This document shows, piece after piece, positions 30,501 through 42,500 of a stretch of DNA of 46,466 nucleotides (positions are counted from its first letter, which is position 1; the number at the start of each line of letters is the position of its first letter). The stretch spans positions 1 through 46,466 of the IMG/VR virus record IMGVR_UViG_3300044614_002143; one strand, written 5' to 3'. The notes below the pieces were generated by a model. That model saw only the letters and a list, made by a program, of their open reading frames with translations, ran no database searches and was not told the DNA's origin. Origin of the DNA: a virus. A program made the translations under genes and the position numbers.

Positions 30501-33500
30501 ACGCCTGACGTACTGCCTTGCCGTGTTGTTCATCCAAGAACGCTTGGAGTTAAGGTTCATCCTGCTGGCCGACAGCTTGTCGATGATTTCATTAAGCTCC
30601 TTTTTCAGAGCTGGGTTTTCCTCGATTTCCTTGAACGAAGAGTAGAGCGAAAGCTCTTCTTCCGGCCTAGCACCAAACTCCTTGCGTTGGTAGGTGTCGG
30701 ACTGAAGTTCCTCGACGAAGGTGACTGGAATCTGTTTAAAGGCCTCGTCGCTGTTCTTCTTCAGGATGTCGTAAGTCCTGCTGACAGGATTCTGCACAGG
30801 AACGACGGAGGCGACGCTGGCATCCGTAAGCCTGAGGTGGCCGATGAGGTTGCCCATAGGAGCACCCCTGTGGGATGTGGAGGTCCTAGCGTATCCGTTG
30901 GCGATGGCCTTCTTGATTGCCATGATGTGCTTGGCCGCCTGAAGGGAGTCCAAGTACTTCTTCCTGAGTTCAGGAGGGTTTTGTCCGTCGTTCGCGTTCT
31001 GGGCGAGTGCCGTAATGTAATTCGTAAATTCCTCATTAACGGGCATGCTTTCCGTGAACAACGCCTGATAGACATGCTCGCCTAGTCCGGAAGTGTAGCC
31101 GCTGTATCCGGCATCAGGACCCCTGTACAAGCCATACGGACTCTGGTCTTTTACCTTGGTGTTCCAATAGCCCTCGGTGTTGGTTTCCCAATCCTTCAGG
31201 GTTAGGTCGTACTTAGCCAATTCGTCTACGCTGATGGTGGCCGGGTCGGGGATGTGGATTTCGATTCCGGATAATGCGGCCAACGATTCTGCAGAAGCCT
31301 TCTTGGCGGACTCGTTGAACCCAAGCCTGTAGTACTCAAGCAGGGGTGCAGAGAATTCCATTATCCTGTCAGGGTCGGTCGCAAGTGCGTTGAAGATTCC
31401 GCTGACGATTTCATCGGAAGGCCTGTCCTTGAGGCCAAGCTCATCGACCAACCTGACGACCGTATCCTTGCTGTAGGTCTTTTCGTAGGCCTCCTTCAGG
31501 CTGTTCAGGTGGATGTCCCTGAGTGCCTGAAGTGCCGTTTCCATCGCAGGCCTGTTTTCGTCGGAAGCCTTGGTGATTTCATGCTGGATTGCATTGAGCT
31601 GTCCCTGCATCAGGGCCAAGGTCCTGCCAGCGTAGAGCATCTTCGATACCTGATAGTTCTCGTTGTGCGGAGACCTGATAAGCTTCTGGCTCATCTGTTC
31701 GTTCATCATGCCGATGTCCGACTGCCAGAGTTTCCTACCCTGCCTAGGATAGAACACGTTAAGGTACTCCAAGATGTCCTTCTTGCTAAGGTTGTTGTCC
31801 TTGTTCGCGTAAAGGAAGTGGGCCATGCCCGTCGTACGCATCTCTCCCTTCGAAACCCTATTGGAGGTAAGAAGGTCGAACCATTCGATGCCGGTCCTGA
31901 CATCCTTAACTCGCTTGTGCTTATCCATTCCTTTGATGATGGAATTGATGAGCGTGGAGCTGAAGTGAATCGGAGAGCCTCCGAGTGCGAAGTTAAGCCT
32001 AGTCCTCAGGGAGTTCTCAAGCTCCTCGACCCTCTGGTCTCCGATGGACAGGGAAATCCTATCCTGCTTGGGAGCTTCGGCGGTGATTACTTCACCCTTC
32101 CTGATGATGTTGGAAGCCTTTCGTGCTTCTTCGGCGGTCTTGAACACCTTGGGCAGGTTGCCGACGCCCCACACGCCATCAGCGTAGACCGGGGTGTCTG
32201 CCTGCACGACTAGGTTAAGCTTGCTGGACCTCTGCACGAGGTAGGTTGCCGTGCTGGTGGCGGATACTTCCTCAAGCCTGATGGAGTCAGGGTTAGACGA
32301 AAGCTTGGCCACTTCTGCATTGATTCCTCCTGCGGCAATCTTGTCAGCCAAGGCGTTGGCCTCGGACTCGGTGTCCAGATTTCGGACCATGCGTCTGACC
32401 TGCCTGCGTCCGTCCTGACCGACAGGGCCGAACTCATTCCATGCGATGGTGTAACGCTTCTGGGCGTTCTTGAACACCGTGAGGTTAAGGGACTTGTTGG
32501 AATCCCAAGCGTAGTGCTGAAGGTCTGCCCTGTCGGGGAACATCATCTCGATGATGCCGGACCTGTCGCCCGTCATCGCCAACGCCCTTTCATTGTCAGG
32601 CAGGAAGTAGCCAGAATCGCCGGTCATGATTCGGTGGAACGCCGCGGTCATGTCGCCATGCATGTTCTGGTTGACGATGTTGGCCGACTTGATGGCCTCC
32701 ATCATGATGGTATCGGGACCGACTCCTCCGTTGCCGCTACCCCTTTCCTTGCCAAGCAACTGAAGTGCCGCGTTTCCGGAGCTGGTCGTCGGCTCCTGCT
32801 TCATCATGAAATCAACCAGCCTTGCATAGCCTACGCCCTCTCCTGCGTAACGCTGGTAAATCTGTCCAAAGTTGCTTGCGACCGTAGGGCCGTTGCCTCC
32901 CCAGACAGACCTGAGAGACCTAGCACCAGACCAAGGGCTGTCGATGATTCCCGCGGAGCCATAGTTCGAGAACACGGCCGCGTTGAAGTCTTCGATTTTT
33001 GCGTCCTTAGGAAGGATGAACGTCTGGTATGCCCACTCCTGAGAAACGTCATGCATGAACTCATCACAGCATACGAGCATGTGATAGAGGTCCTCCTTGC
33101 CGGACGGGATGTTTCCATCGAGCAGGCTCTGCAAGGTTTCCCTAATCTTCGGAAGCATGTGCCCCGTGATGGAGGTCATGCCCGTTCCGCCGGACATCTT
33201 GTTTTGGGTGCTACCTCCGAGGTAGATGTCGCCCAACATCAGCTTCCTGACTCCCTGAAGGTAGTCGATGATTGAAGCTTGGTCGATGGCGGCGTACTTC
33301 TTTCCGATGGCCGAGAACAGGTACTTGTTGCCGACCATGTTCGTGGGAATCGGGTTGTTGTGTGCGAAGCTGTTCAGGATGGATTTCCTGATGATGGACT
33401 GAGACACGGCGGTCTTTCCGTTGGCATCCCATCCTACCGCACGAAGAAGCGGGATGCCGATGGACGGCTTCCAGTTGTCGTCATGGACGGTGTCATAGCT

Positions 33501-36500
33501 CGCGGCGATGTTGGTGTCGGGCGAGAAATTGACCATGATGCGTCCGTCTTCCAGACGCCTCCAGCTGAAGCCAATCTTTCCGTAATCCCTACCGTGCATC
33601 ATGTTGCCCATGCCGGTGGTGCCAGCCGCGGCCATCGTCTTCCACATCATAGGACCGGCGTTCTTCATGGCATTCTGCCTGCCTTCGGTGCTGACGATTT
33701 GAAGGAAGGACGGATTGGGCGAAGAGGATGCCGCGTAACGACCGGCAGGGAACGAAAGCTCAGTCTTGCCAAGCTGTTTTGCGATGGCGGCCAGACGGTT
33801 GGTCATCAGCGACCTCTTGAAGCTTTGGCTGAGAACGTTTCCTAGTGCGGGGGAGTTTGCCAGCGTGATTCCTCCGGTGCCGATTACGTAATCGGTATCG
33901 GTGTAGTAGTTGCTACCTCCAACGTCTTTCTGCTTCAGGACTTTCTTTCCGGTATTTCCTTCATCGTCGCCGAAGACGTTGTCATCCTCAAGAATTCCAC
34001 GGAGATTCACGATGGACGTATCGATTGCATCGTAAATGCTGATTGGTTCACGCGTATGTTCTAGGTAGCTTACCGGAGTAACATAAGACTTGATTGCGGC
34101 ATCAATTCCCCTGTCCGCATCAAATGACTCCCAATTGGTCCTAGCCGCTTCACGCTCGTACTTGATTCCGTGAGAAGGTCCGAAGCTACGTTCCCGTGCG
34201 AAGGAAGCACCTTCGTATGCCCTGTTCTGGATTCCCGGAGTGTACTCCGGTGCATGCCTGAAAGTAGCGACGGGAGGAGAGTAGAACGGGAAGAGGAAGC
34301 TCTGGCTGTCGTCGGTAAGCTGGATGTCGTTGATGAGCCTACGAACTGGGGTGTGCTTCCTGCTGGAGTAGCTTTCGTGGAAGTTCGCCTTGTATCCCTT
34401 GGTACGCTTATCCTTCATCGCGGCCAGTCCTGCGGCAACGCCATGCCAGAATTCGTTCCGGTCGTCGTGAATGGCGGCGGAGATTACCTCACCAAGCATG
34501 GCGGCTACCTTACCCGGGCCTAGGTTCTTAACTTCCTGCAGGGCGGCATGCTGAGACATGAGGTGGTCCATGCCGTATGCCGAACCAAAGTTCAGGGAAT
34601 CCCTGAGCGTGAATTCGAAATTGTCAGGAAGCCTCTTACCTCCGACTTCAAACGCTACGCCAGACATCAGGCCTAGCATCGTAAGGATTCCGGCTGTGGA
34701 ATGCTGAGAGGTGAGCTCATGTGCGATGCGGTCCTTTACCTCTGAACTGATTCCGGAAACCCAGTCATTAACGTAGCCCCTGAACTCGTAAGGAGTGGCG
34801 TTGCCTTCTCCAATCTTCGTCTCAAGGAATGCGAACGCATCGCTGGTGATTGCACCAAAATTGGTGAGTTCTACCAGTCCGCTTTCCGTGGTTCGGGTGA
34901 GTCCGTTCCTAAGGAGTGCGAAAATGTACGGAGATACAGCCGCACCAAGTGCGGAATTGGTCAGGTGAACGCCGTTCTCCACATTGAACACGACCTTCTT
35001 GTTGTCGGAAATGGAAGCCTGTGCCAGCGGGCCAGCCCTGTCCGAGAAGATGGACATAATCTGAGGAAGGCTGGCCTGAAGGTGGGCCGCGTTGTTTTCA
35101 GGACCGCCTTCGTTCTTGAGCATGACCATGCCCATCATCGATTGAACGGTTAGGATGTTGCCTCCGATGTAGTGAGCCAATGCAGTCCTTTCATTGGACA
35201 GGCCAATGAATGAAACGGACACAGGGTCAGTAAGCTTATCAAGGTATTCGAAGAACACCTTCGCACGGTCGTATCCGCCGACAGAACGCTCCATGTCCTG
35301 CTTGAACTTGGTAGGATTGGTGACGGCTTCCTTCCAATTGAGGTTCTGCGGCCTCTGGAGGTTGAATAGCGAGAAACCGACGTAGCTTTCTACGTTGTTC
35401 AGATTCCTGTTAATCTTCTCGATGGCTTCGGCAGGAATTCCACGACCCTCCGAGGTCATCTTGTAGGAGTTAAGTCCGTCGAAGCTTACGGAGAACGGGT
35501 CAACAGAAACGATTCCTTTTCCATCTGCAGTCACGGCACCGAAGACGCCGGTAAGGGTCTGTCCGCGATACTGCGTAAGGTTGGACGGAACGATGTACTG
35601 AAGTTCCGTGCTGAACTGGGAAGACATCTTTTGCTCAGCCGCAGACTTGAACATCGCATCCCTAGAGCTGAGCCCTGCACGCCAAACGTCCATTACCTTC
35701 ATGGCGAGGGTTACCTGCGACTCGATGCTGGAGATACGCCTGCTAACGTCGCTGATGAGCGGCTGTACGAGTGCGGCCCTAGTCTCAAGAGGAAGGGCGG
35801 CAAGTTCGGCAAACGTGTACTTGCTCATGAACCCATCTAGGCCGGACTGGGTTTCTAGGTAGTTGTTGATGTCCGAGCCATCCTCGAAGAAGTTTTCGTC
35901 CAGCTCGTTAGCTGTGGCGATTACATCAAGCTCACGCTTTACGGTTCCAAGCTCCTCAAGGCTTGCCCTATGGTCCTCCACGGTCTTTCCGAAGGAGTAC
36001 ATGATGTTGTCCAGCATCTGCGAGCTTCCGGGAAGGTTCTGCTGAATCTGCCTGTAGCTTCCTGCCTTCTGCTCATCAAAATGCATGAGATTTGCTTTCG
36101 GCTCTGACGTGGGAACGTCGTCAAGCCTTTGGGCTTGGAACGCGTCGATGTTGTTTCCGTAAGCACGGGTTTCGGCGACGTCCGTGGACGCAATGGTCTG
36201 TGCGTCCTTGATGTCATGAATGTAAGTGCCGAAGATTCCGGATAGTGCGGAGGGCACGAAGCCAACGTTCCTGAGGTACCTAGTGCCGTACTTTTCTCCG
36301 TAAGCGGTCGGGATTTCTGCGTTGAACCCAAGCCTCTTCTTCAAGATTGCGGAAGAGCCGTCGCCTTGACCGAAGAAGGAACCGACGTTTTCAAACAATC
36401 CGCTGTCCAGCGTAGTAATCGGGAAGTGTGCACCAGCGACAAGCTCGACCGTAGCGGCCGCCATGTCGTCCAGAAGAAGTCCGTAAAGCCTGCGGGCAAG

Positions 36501-39500
36501 CTTCGGGTCGTTCTCGATGTTGGATTCAATCTTCTTAACTGCCTGCTGTACGAGAGGGCCGATGAGCATGGTGGCCCTGTTAATCCTATCGTTGAGCATG
36601 TTGGCGTACTCAGTTCCGATTGCCACCTTCGGCAGGTTCTTAATGAACATGCCGCTATCGACACGCTTCTTGAACGCGGCCCAATCCTCAGCGGATGCCC
36701 AGCTGGGCCTGTTCTCCATGCTGAAGCTAATCTTGGCACCGTCCCAGACATACCTTCCGAGAGTAATCTTGGAGGTCTTTTGGCTCACGGGCCTGTTGTT
36801 CCTTCCGGATACCTCATTGAACACGCCCTCAAGGTAAGATGGGTCGTTCTTGGTAAGCCTCAGCATGTGCTCTTTGCCGAGCTTCATGCCCTTGGCGGAG
36901 GGAATGCCGCCTTTTCCGGAAACGGAGCGGGCCGTGCTGAAGTTGATGTGGTTGAAGGCGAGGATGTTCAGCAGGTCGTTCTTCGTGAAGATGTGGTCCT
37001 TCATCGCCTCGTCGATTGAGTCGAGCAGGACTGCTTTTGCGGCGTCCTCCGAGAACAGGCCATGCTTGGAAAGCTCGGTCCTGATTTCACCGCCAAGCAC
37101 CATGGCCGGGAATCGGTCAGAGTTGACGATGTCGATGACGCTGTTGCCTACGGACAGGATGTCCTCGGCCTCGATGACGAATCCGGCAAGCTTGGCAAAA
37201 TCGTTGATGGTATAGGTCTTGGGCTGACCGGTCTTGCCAGTCTCCTTGGCCGTGGCCATGAACGAGCCGCCCTCATACGAAAGGTTCTCCTTGCCGAGTT
37301 GCTTGGACGCCTGAGTGGCGGCGTAGTAGTCACCTTTAACAAGGTAATGACCGCTGGTGAGGACAAGCCTTCCGTTTTCGTCGATTTCCCATCCGCTCTT
37401 TTGGACGATAAACCTTCCAAGGTTATCAAGCTCGTCGCTGGCCCGAGCCGCGAGGTACCTGACTAAGGCCATCTTGCCGAACATCTGTGCACCCCTGTTG
37501 TCATCGGCCTTTTCTCCGATGCCAGCGATGGACATGAGCACGGTGGACTGGCTGAGGCTCCGGCCACGCATGATGCCCTTGTTCATGGCATCGTCGATAA
37601 TCTGAAGCACCGAGGTGTTCTCGGCCGCAATCCTGTCCTTCATCGCGAGCTCAAGCTGGCTGAGTCCTCGGCGTTGCTGGGTGGTGAAGGCCTGTCGCTC
37701 GACAGGGTCCATGACATACTCCAGACGGGAGTAGTTGGTGATGGCTTTGTGTAGCTCGATAATCCTTCCGCCCGGAGTGGTGGTGTTGACCATGTTGGCG
37801 TAATGCGTGACCATTCCCATGGCCGCGATTGCCGCCCTGAACTCCTTGTTCTCAGCTAGCGAAGTCACATACCTAGGACTTGCGTCTCCGACCTTCTCCT
37901 TGAATGCGTCCAGCTCTTTGTAGAGCGAGTAGGCGTCGGCAATGGTATCAAGGCGACCGGCCTTGTAGTGAAGGTCTCCAGCGGCCCTGTACAGTTCGTC
38001 GCTGAGACGGCCAGCGGTATGCTCTGCCGTCACGAATTCCATCATGTTCCTGACTGCGGACCTGACGATGGGCTTTGCGGAGTACTCAAGGCTGGTGATT
38101 ACCGGAGGATTGTTCGCGGCTACCAAAGCATCAACCATTCGTTGCTGCCTGATTCCGTACTTAGCTTCGAAGTAAGACGCCGGAGCGTTGTCCGTGTAGT
38201 CTACGCCGAGAAGCTTGGCAAAGTTCTCCTTGATTGCTTCGTTGGCAACGCCTTGGATGGCCGTTTCTTCGTCAAGCAGGTTGCCCATCTTCTGAAGGAT
38301 GTGCTGTACCTCATGGACGAACAGGCCGGTGATGTAGTTGCTACCGGAGAATTTGCTGGCAAGGGTCTCGGCGTCGGCCTTGAACTTGTCGAATTCTACG
38401 GGCAGGTTCAGTTCCGCGGAAGCAAGTGCACGGGCACCGATTTCAATGATGAACGTATCGTTCATGGTGCGGATTGCCCTAGCACCATGGATGTCAACGA
38501 ACCTGACATCTACGTCCTTGAGCTGGGGGAAGTACCTGTAAAGCAGGTCATGTCCGAACACCTTGCCGAGCTTGGTTTGGCCAAGAATCTTGTTCCTGTC
38601 CATGAACACATCCATTCCCGGCGTGGTCATACGTGCCTTGACCTCGGCCGCGTATGCGTCGAAGGCCTTTTGCATGTCAGGGCTGTCGGCGAACGGAAGC
38701 AGGTGGGGTGCACCTCCGGAGGTGGTGTAATCGACGTAGGAATCCCTGTCGGAAATCTCAAAGATTTCAGTCATGCGTCCCTTGACCATGACCTTCTTGA
38801 TTAGGCCAAGCTTGGTCAGCTCATCCTTCTGGACGCTGGAAAGGCCCGTGACGTCGGCCAAGGACATGGAGGGTTCCGACTTCGACCTTTCGAAGAAGGC
38901 TTCCTGTTCCTTGTGGAACTTCCTGATGGTCTCGATGAGGGTGTCTGCCCTCTTCCTCTGCTGGGGGCTCAGGCCGTGTTCGGCGTAGAACTTCCTGCCC
39001 ATGACGGTATCAAGGGCTTCGCTCATCTTGGAAAGGGGGCTTCCGAGAGACCAATACTTCTGCATCTCAAGTTCCCAATTGGCCAATGCCTCGGCCATGA
39101 ACCTGTCGGAAAGCTGTTTCTGGTATTGGCTGAGGTCGGTGGTCGTTGCCTCGGAGACGGCCCTGATTCTTTCGGACGGGTCCAAGGCCTTCTCGATGCT
39201 GTGGACGGCCGTGGCCAATCCAATCAGAGCCGGGTTGGCGTTCTCAATCACCTCGGTCAGCAGAAGCTCGCTGTAGTTAACCCTATCCGCAGGAGAACCT
39301 TCGGTGGACTCATAGGCACTCCTCAGCTCCTTGAGCTTGGCATCAAGCTCAGGATTCATTGCGATGATTGCGGCCTCAAGCATGCCGACATGGGTCATGG
39401 CTTGGACGTCCCTCTGGCTCAGACGCTTCGAGTCCGGAAGCATTTCGTGCCTAACCAACGCGGCGTACGCATTGGAGTCGGACATCTTGAATCCATCGGC

Positions 39501-42500
39501 TTGGGCGTTCCTAGCGATTTCAGTACCGCCAAGGATGCTTGCGTCCATGGCGTTCCATCCCTGCTTCGCTCCACGGAACGTGGCACCGATGCCCCCGTTG
39601 CCTACTAAGGTGATGTTGCCGTTGTAGAATACGATGGCTACCGGCTCCTTGATTGCAGAGTTGAGCTGGTTGAAGGTGTATTCAGCGGAGATGACTCGGG
39701 AATCATTGATAGTTTTGAATACGGAAACCGTATCCGAACCGCGTAGTTCAGGGCTCACCTGCTGTACCAAGGCATGCAGGGGTCCCTTGATGTAATTGGA
39801 TACGAACTGAGAGACTACCTGCTTATCTGCCACGCTTTCCTTGATTGCGTTGAGTGCGACCAAGGCTCCGTCAATCTTCCTAGCGTCTTCGATGTTAGGG
39901 AAGGAGTATGCGTATTCCCTTCCGCCCCTGTCGCTGGCGACGTCAATCCAGTTGGACTCGTCTCCATTAAGCATGCCGTCCACGATGTTGTTAACGGCAA
40001 GAAGTCCTTCCCTAATAGTGCCGAAAGACTTGTCGAAAAGCTCCCTGTTCATGGGTCTGATTCTTTCAGACAGGTTCTGGAATACGCCCCTTGCATTGCT
40101 CTCTACGGCGTACTTCTTCTTGTTATCCAGACTGGCCTTGAGCTCAGAGCCTTTGGTGACCTCCTTGAGTAGCCTCATTCCCTCAGGCGAATCGACGAGC
40201 ACGTTCTTCATGTACTCCTTGTCAGACCTTACGAGGGTGCGGCCTTTGCCGATTTCCTCGGACCTCTTCTGCCTGTACTTTTCAGGGTCTCGATGCTTGG
40301 ACATCAGGGCTTCTGCCTGACGCTTGTATCCGTCGATTGAATCAACGTCCTTGACGATGTTCAGGGTCTCGAAGTGATAGGCCAGATTGGAGCCATAAGG
40401 GCTGAACGCGGCACTCTGAGTCTCAATGGTGGACTCCATGGCGTGCTTCAGCATCTTGAGCCTACCCTCTTCCGTCTTGGCAACACGCTCGATGTAGTTC
40501 GTGTCGATGAACAGGCCGATGTTGCCCGTGTAGCCGGAACGCTGAACGGTGAAGTACCTGCCGGTGTGCTTGCCTAGGGGTCCGTACTTGGTGTCTTCGG
40601 AGCCCTTAAGCTTGGGGGTCTCAATCGTAATCTGACCGGGATTGAACTTCTCTACTCCGTTGGAACTGTTCCATTCCTTGAGTCCAGCCACGCTGGAGTC
40701 CTCAAGGAAGTCATTGACGGTCTTGAAGCCGCCAAGGAGGAGCTCTTTCATCCTCTGATAAGTGTGCTTCCAAGCCGGAACCCACCTGACGCTACTAGTC
40801 GGGTCGAACGAGGCCAAGGAAAGGCTTACGCCGTTTCCCCTGTCCAGCATCCTCTGCTGGTAGGTCTGCTGGGTGACGCGGCTCACCTCGCTCATGTATT
40901 GGAGCCTCTTGCTCCTGTTCATGTCAGCCCACTCGATTTCCGTGGGGGCAGGCATGAGGTCGGCAAGGTCCATCCTAGCTAGGTCCTTTTGGACTCCAGC
41001 GGCGGCCTTGGCGAAGTCGGTGAACATGCCTACGATGCCACCGAACGGGCTGAACACCTTCCACTTGGCACCCGTCTTGATGATTTCGTAGCCCTGTCCG
41101 TTGACGAAGCGGCCGTCGGACATGCCGACGCGTTCGAATCCAGCAAGGGAGTAGTTCCTACGCAGGCCTTCGTACGAGCGGCCATGATGGTAGGGCATAG
41201 GCTTGCCCGGCGTGAGCTCGACTCCGACAAGGAGCTCAAGCTTCATGCTGTGAATTGGGTAGTTCGGGTTCTCGTGACTGCTGGAATAGCCTTCACGGGG
41301 AGCATTGATGTAAGACTCGTCCTTGCGGATGGAACCGCCGAACGTCTCGTACATCATGTCGCGGATTTTGTCGCCCTGACCGGGGTACTTCTTGTTGAAA
41401 AGCTCGGCAGTCGGTATGCGGCTACCTGCGTCCTTCATCATGTTGACGAGGTACTCGTCGAAAGCGTCATGGAAGGTGTTGATGTGGACGAACGTACTGC
41501 GGACGTCCGGCCTGCTCCACATCTTCATCTTACGCCTGTGGATGGCCATGTAGTCCACGACGGTCATCAGCATGCCGCCGCGGGGTACGCGGAGCTGTTT
41601 GCCGTTGGCGTCGGTGGTCTTGAGGTTCAGCTTCATCTCGAACGGGACGAAGACTCGATGCGTCACGGCAACGTCATTGCCGAACAGACGCTCGTAGAAT
41701 CCGTTCTTGATGGTACGCTGGCTGTCACCCCAGTAGGTGCCGGTGAAGATGTTGCTGGTGGCGAATCCGCTGGACTCCCAGCGGGTGTAGGCGTCACGGA
41801 TGGACTTGACGATACGGGCCGACTCTGGGTCGATGGCACCGGCCATCTGCATTGCGTCAAGGGCTTGGTCCTTGATACGCATCATGTCCACGCTCTGGTT
41901 GCCGTGCTCGTCAACGATGATGTCGGGACGGATGGATTCGTCTAGGCCCTTGAACACCTCGAACGCGTCGGTGGCGTTCTTGGTGGACATGTCGTTGAGC
42001 TCCTTGGTGCCCTTCATGGTGGCACCGCCCTTGCCGATGTTGAACAAGAACTCCTTTCCGTGAAGTTTAGCCTCTGCGAGCTGTTGTGCCGGGCTTAGCC
42101 GGTTGATTGCCTGAGCGTCATTGCTGAGTGCGGATTTGACCATCGACCTGATTAGGCCGTCGTACTCAGGAGAACGCTTCCAGACGCCGTCGTCGTATGC
42201 TTCTGCCTGAATAGAAATCCTTCCGTCAGGTCCGATTAGCTCAGATTTATTGGCACGGATGCCAGCAAGCTCTAAGTCGGTCATCTTGCGAGCCATCTGC
42301 TCGTTGTAGATGCGTTCGATGGTCACCCTGAACGGCTTGATGTCGTCAGGCAGGACCATGTCCTGAAGGTTGGTATGGTAGTAAAGAGACTCGGCGTATC
42401 CGGCGACGCCTTCTTCGAAGATGAACTTTGCGTCAGCTCCTCGACGTCCTTGGTATGCCGCGGGAAGCGGCTCTCCTGCGGCGTTGGCAGAAGTGTGAAG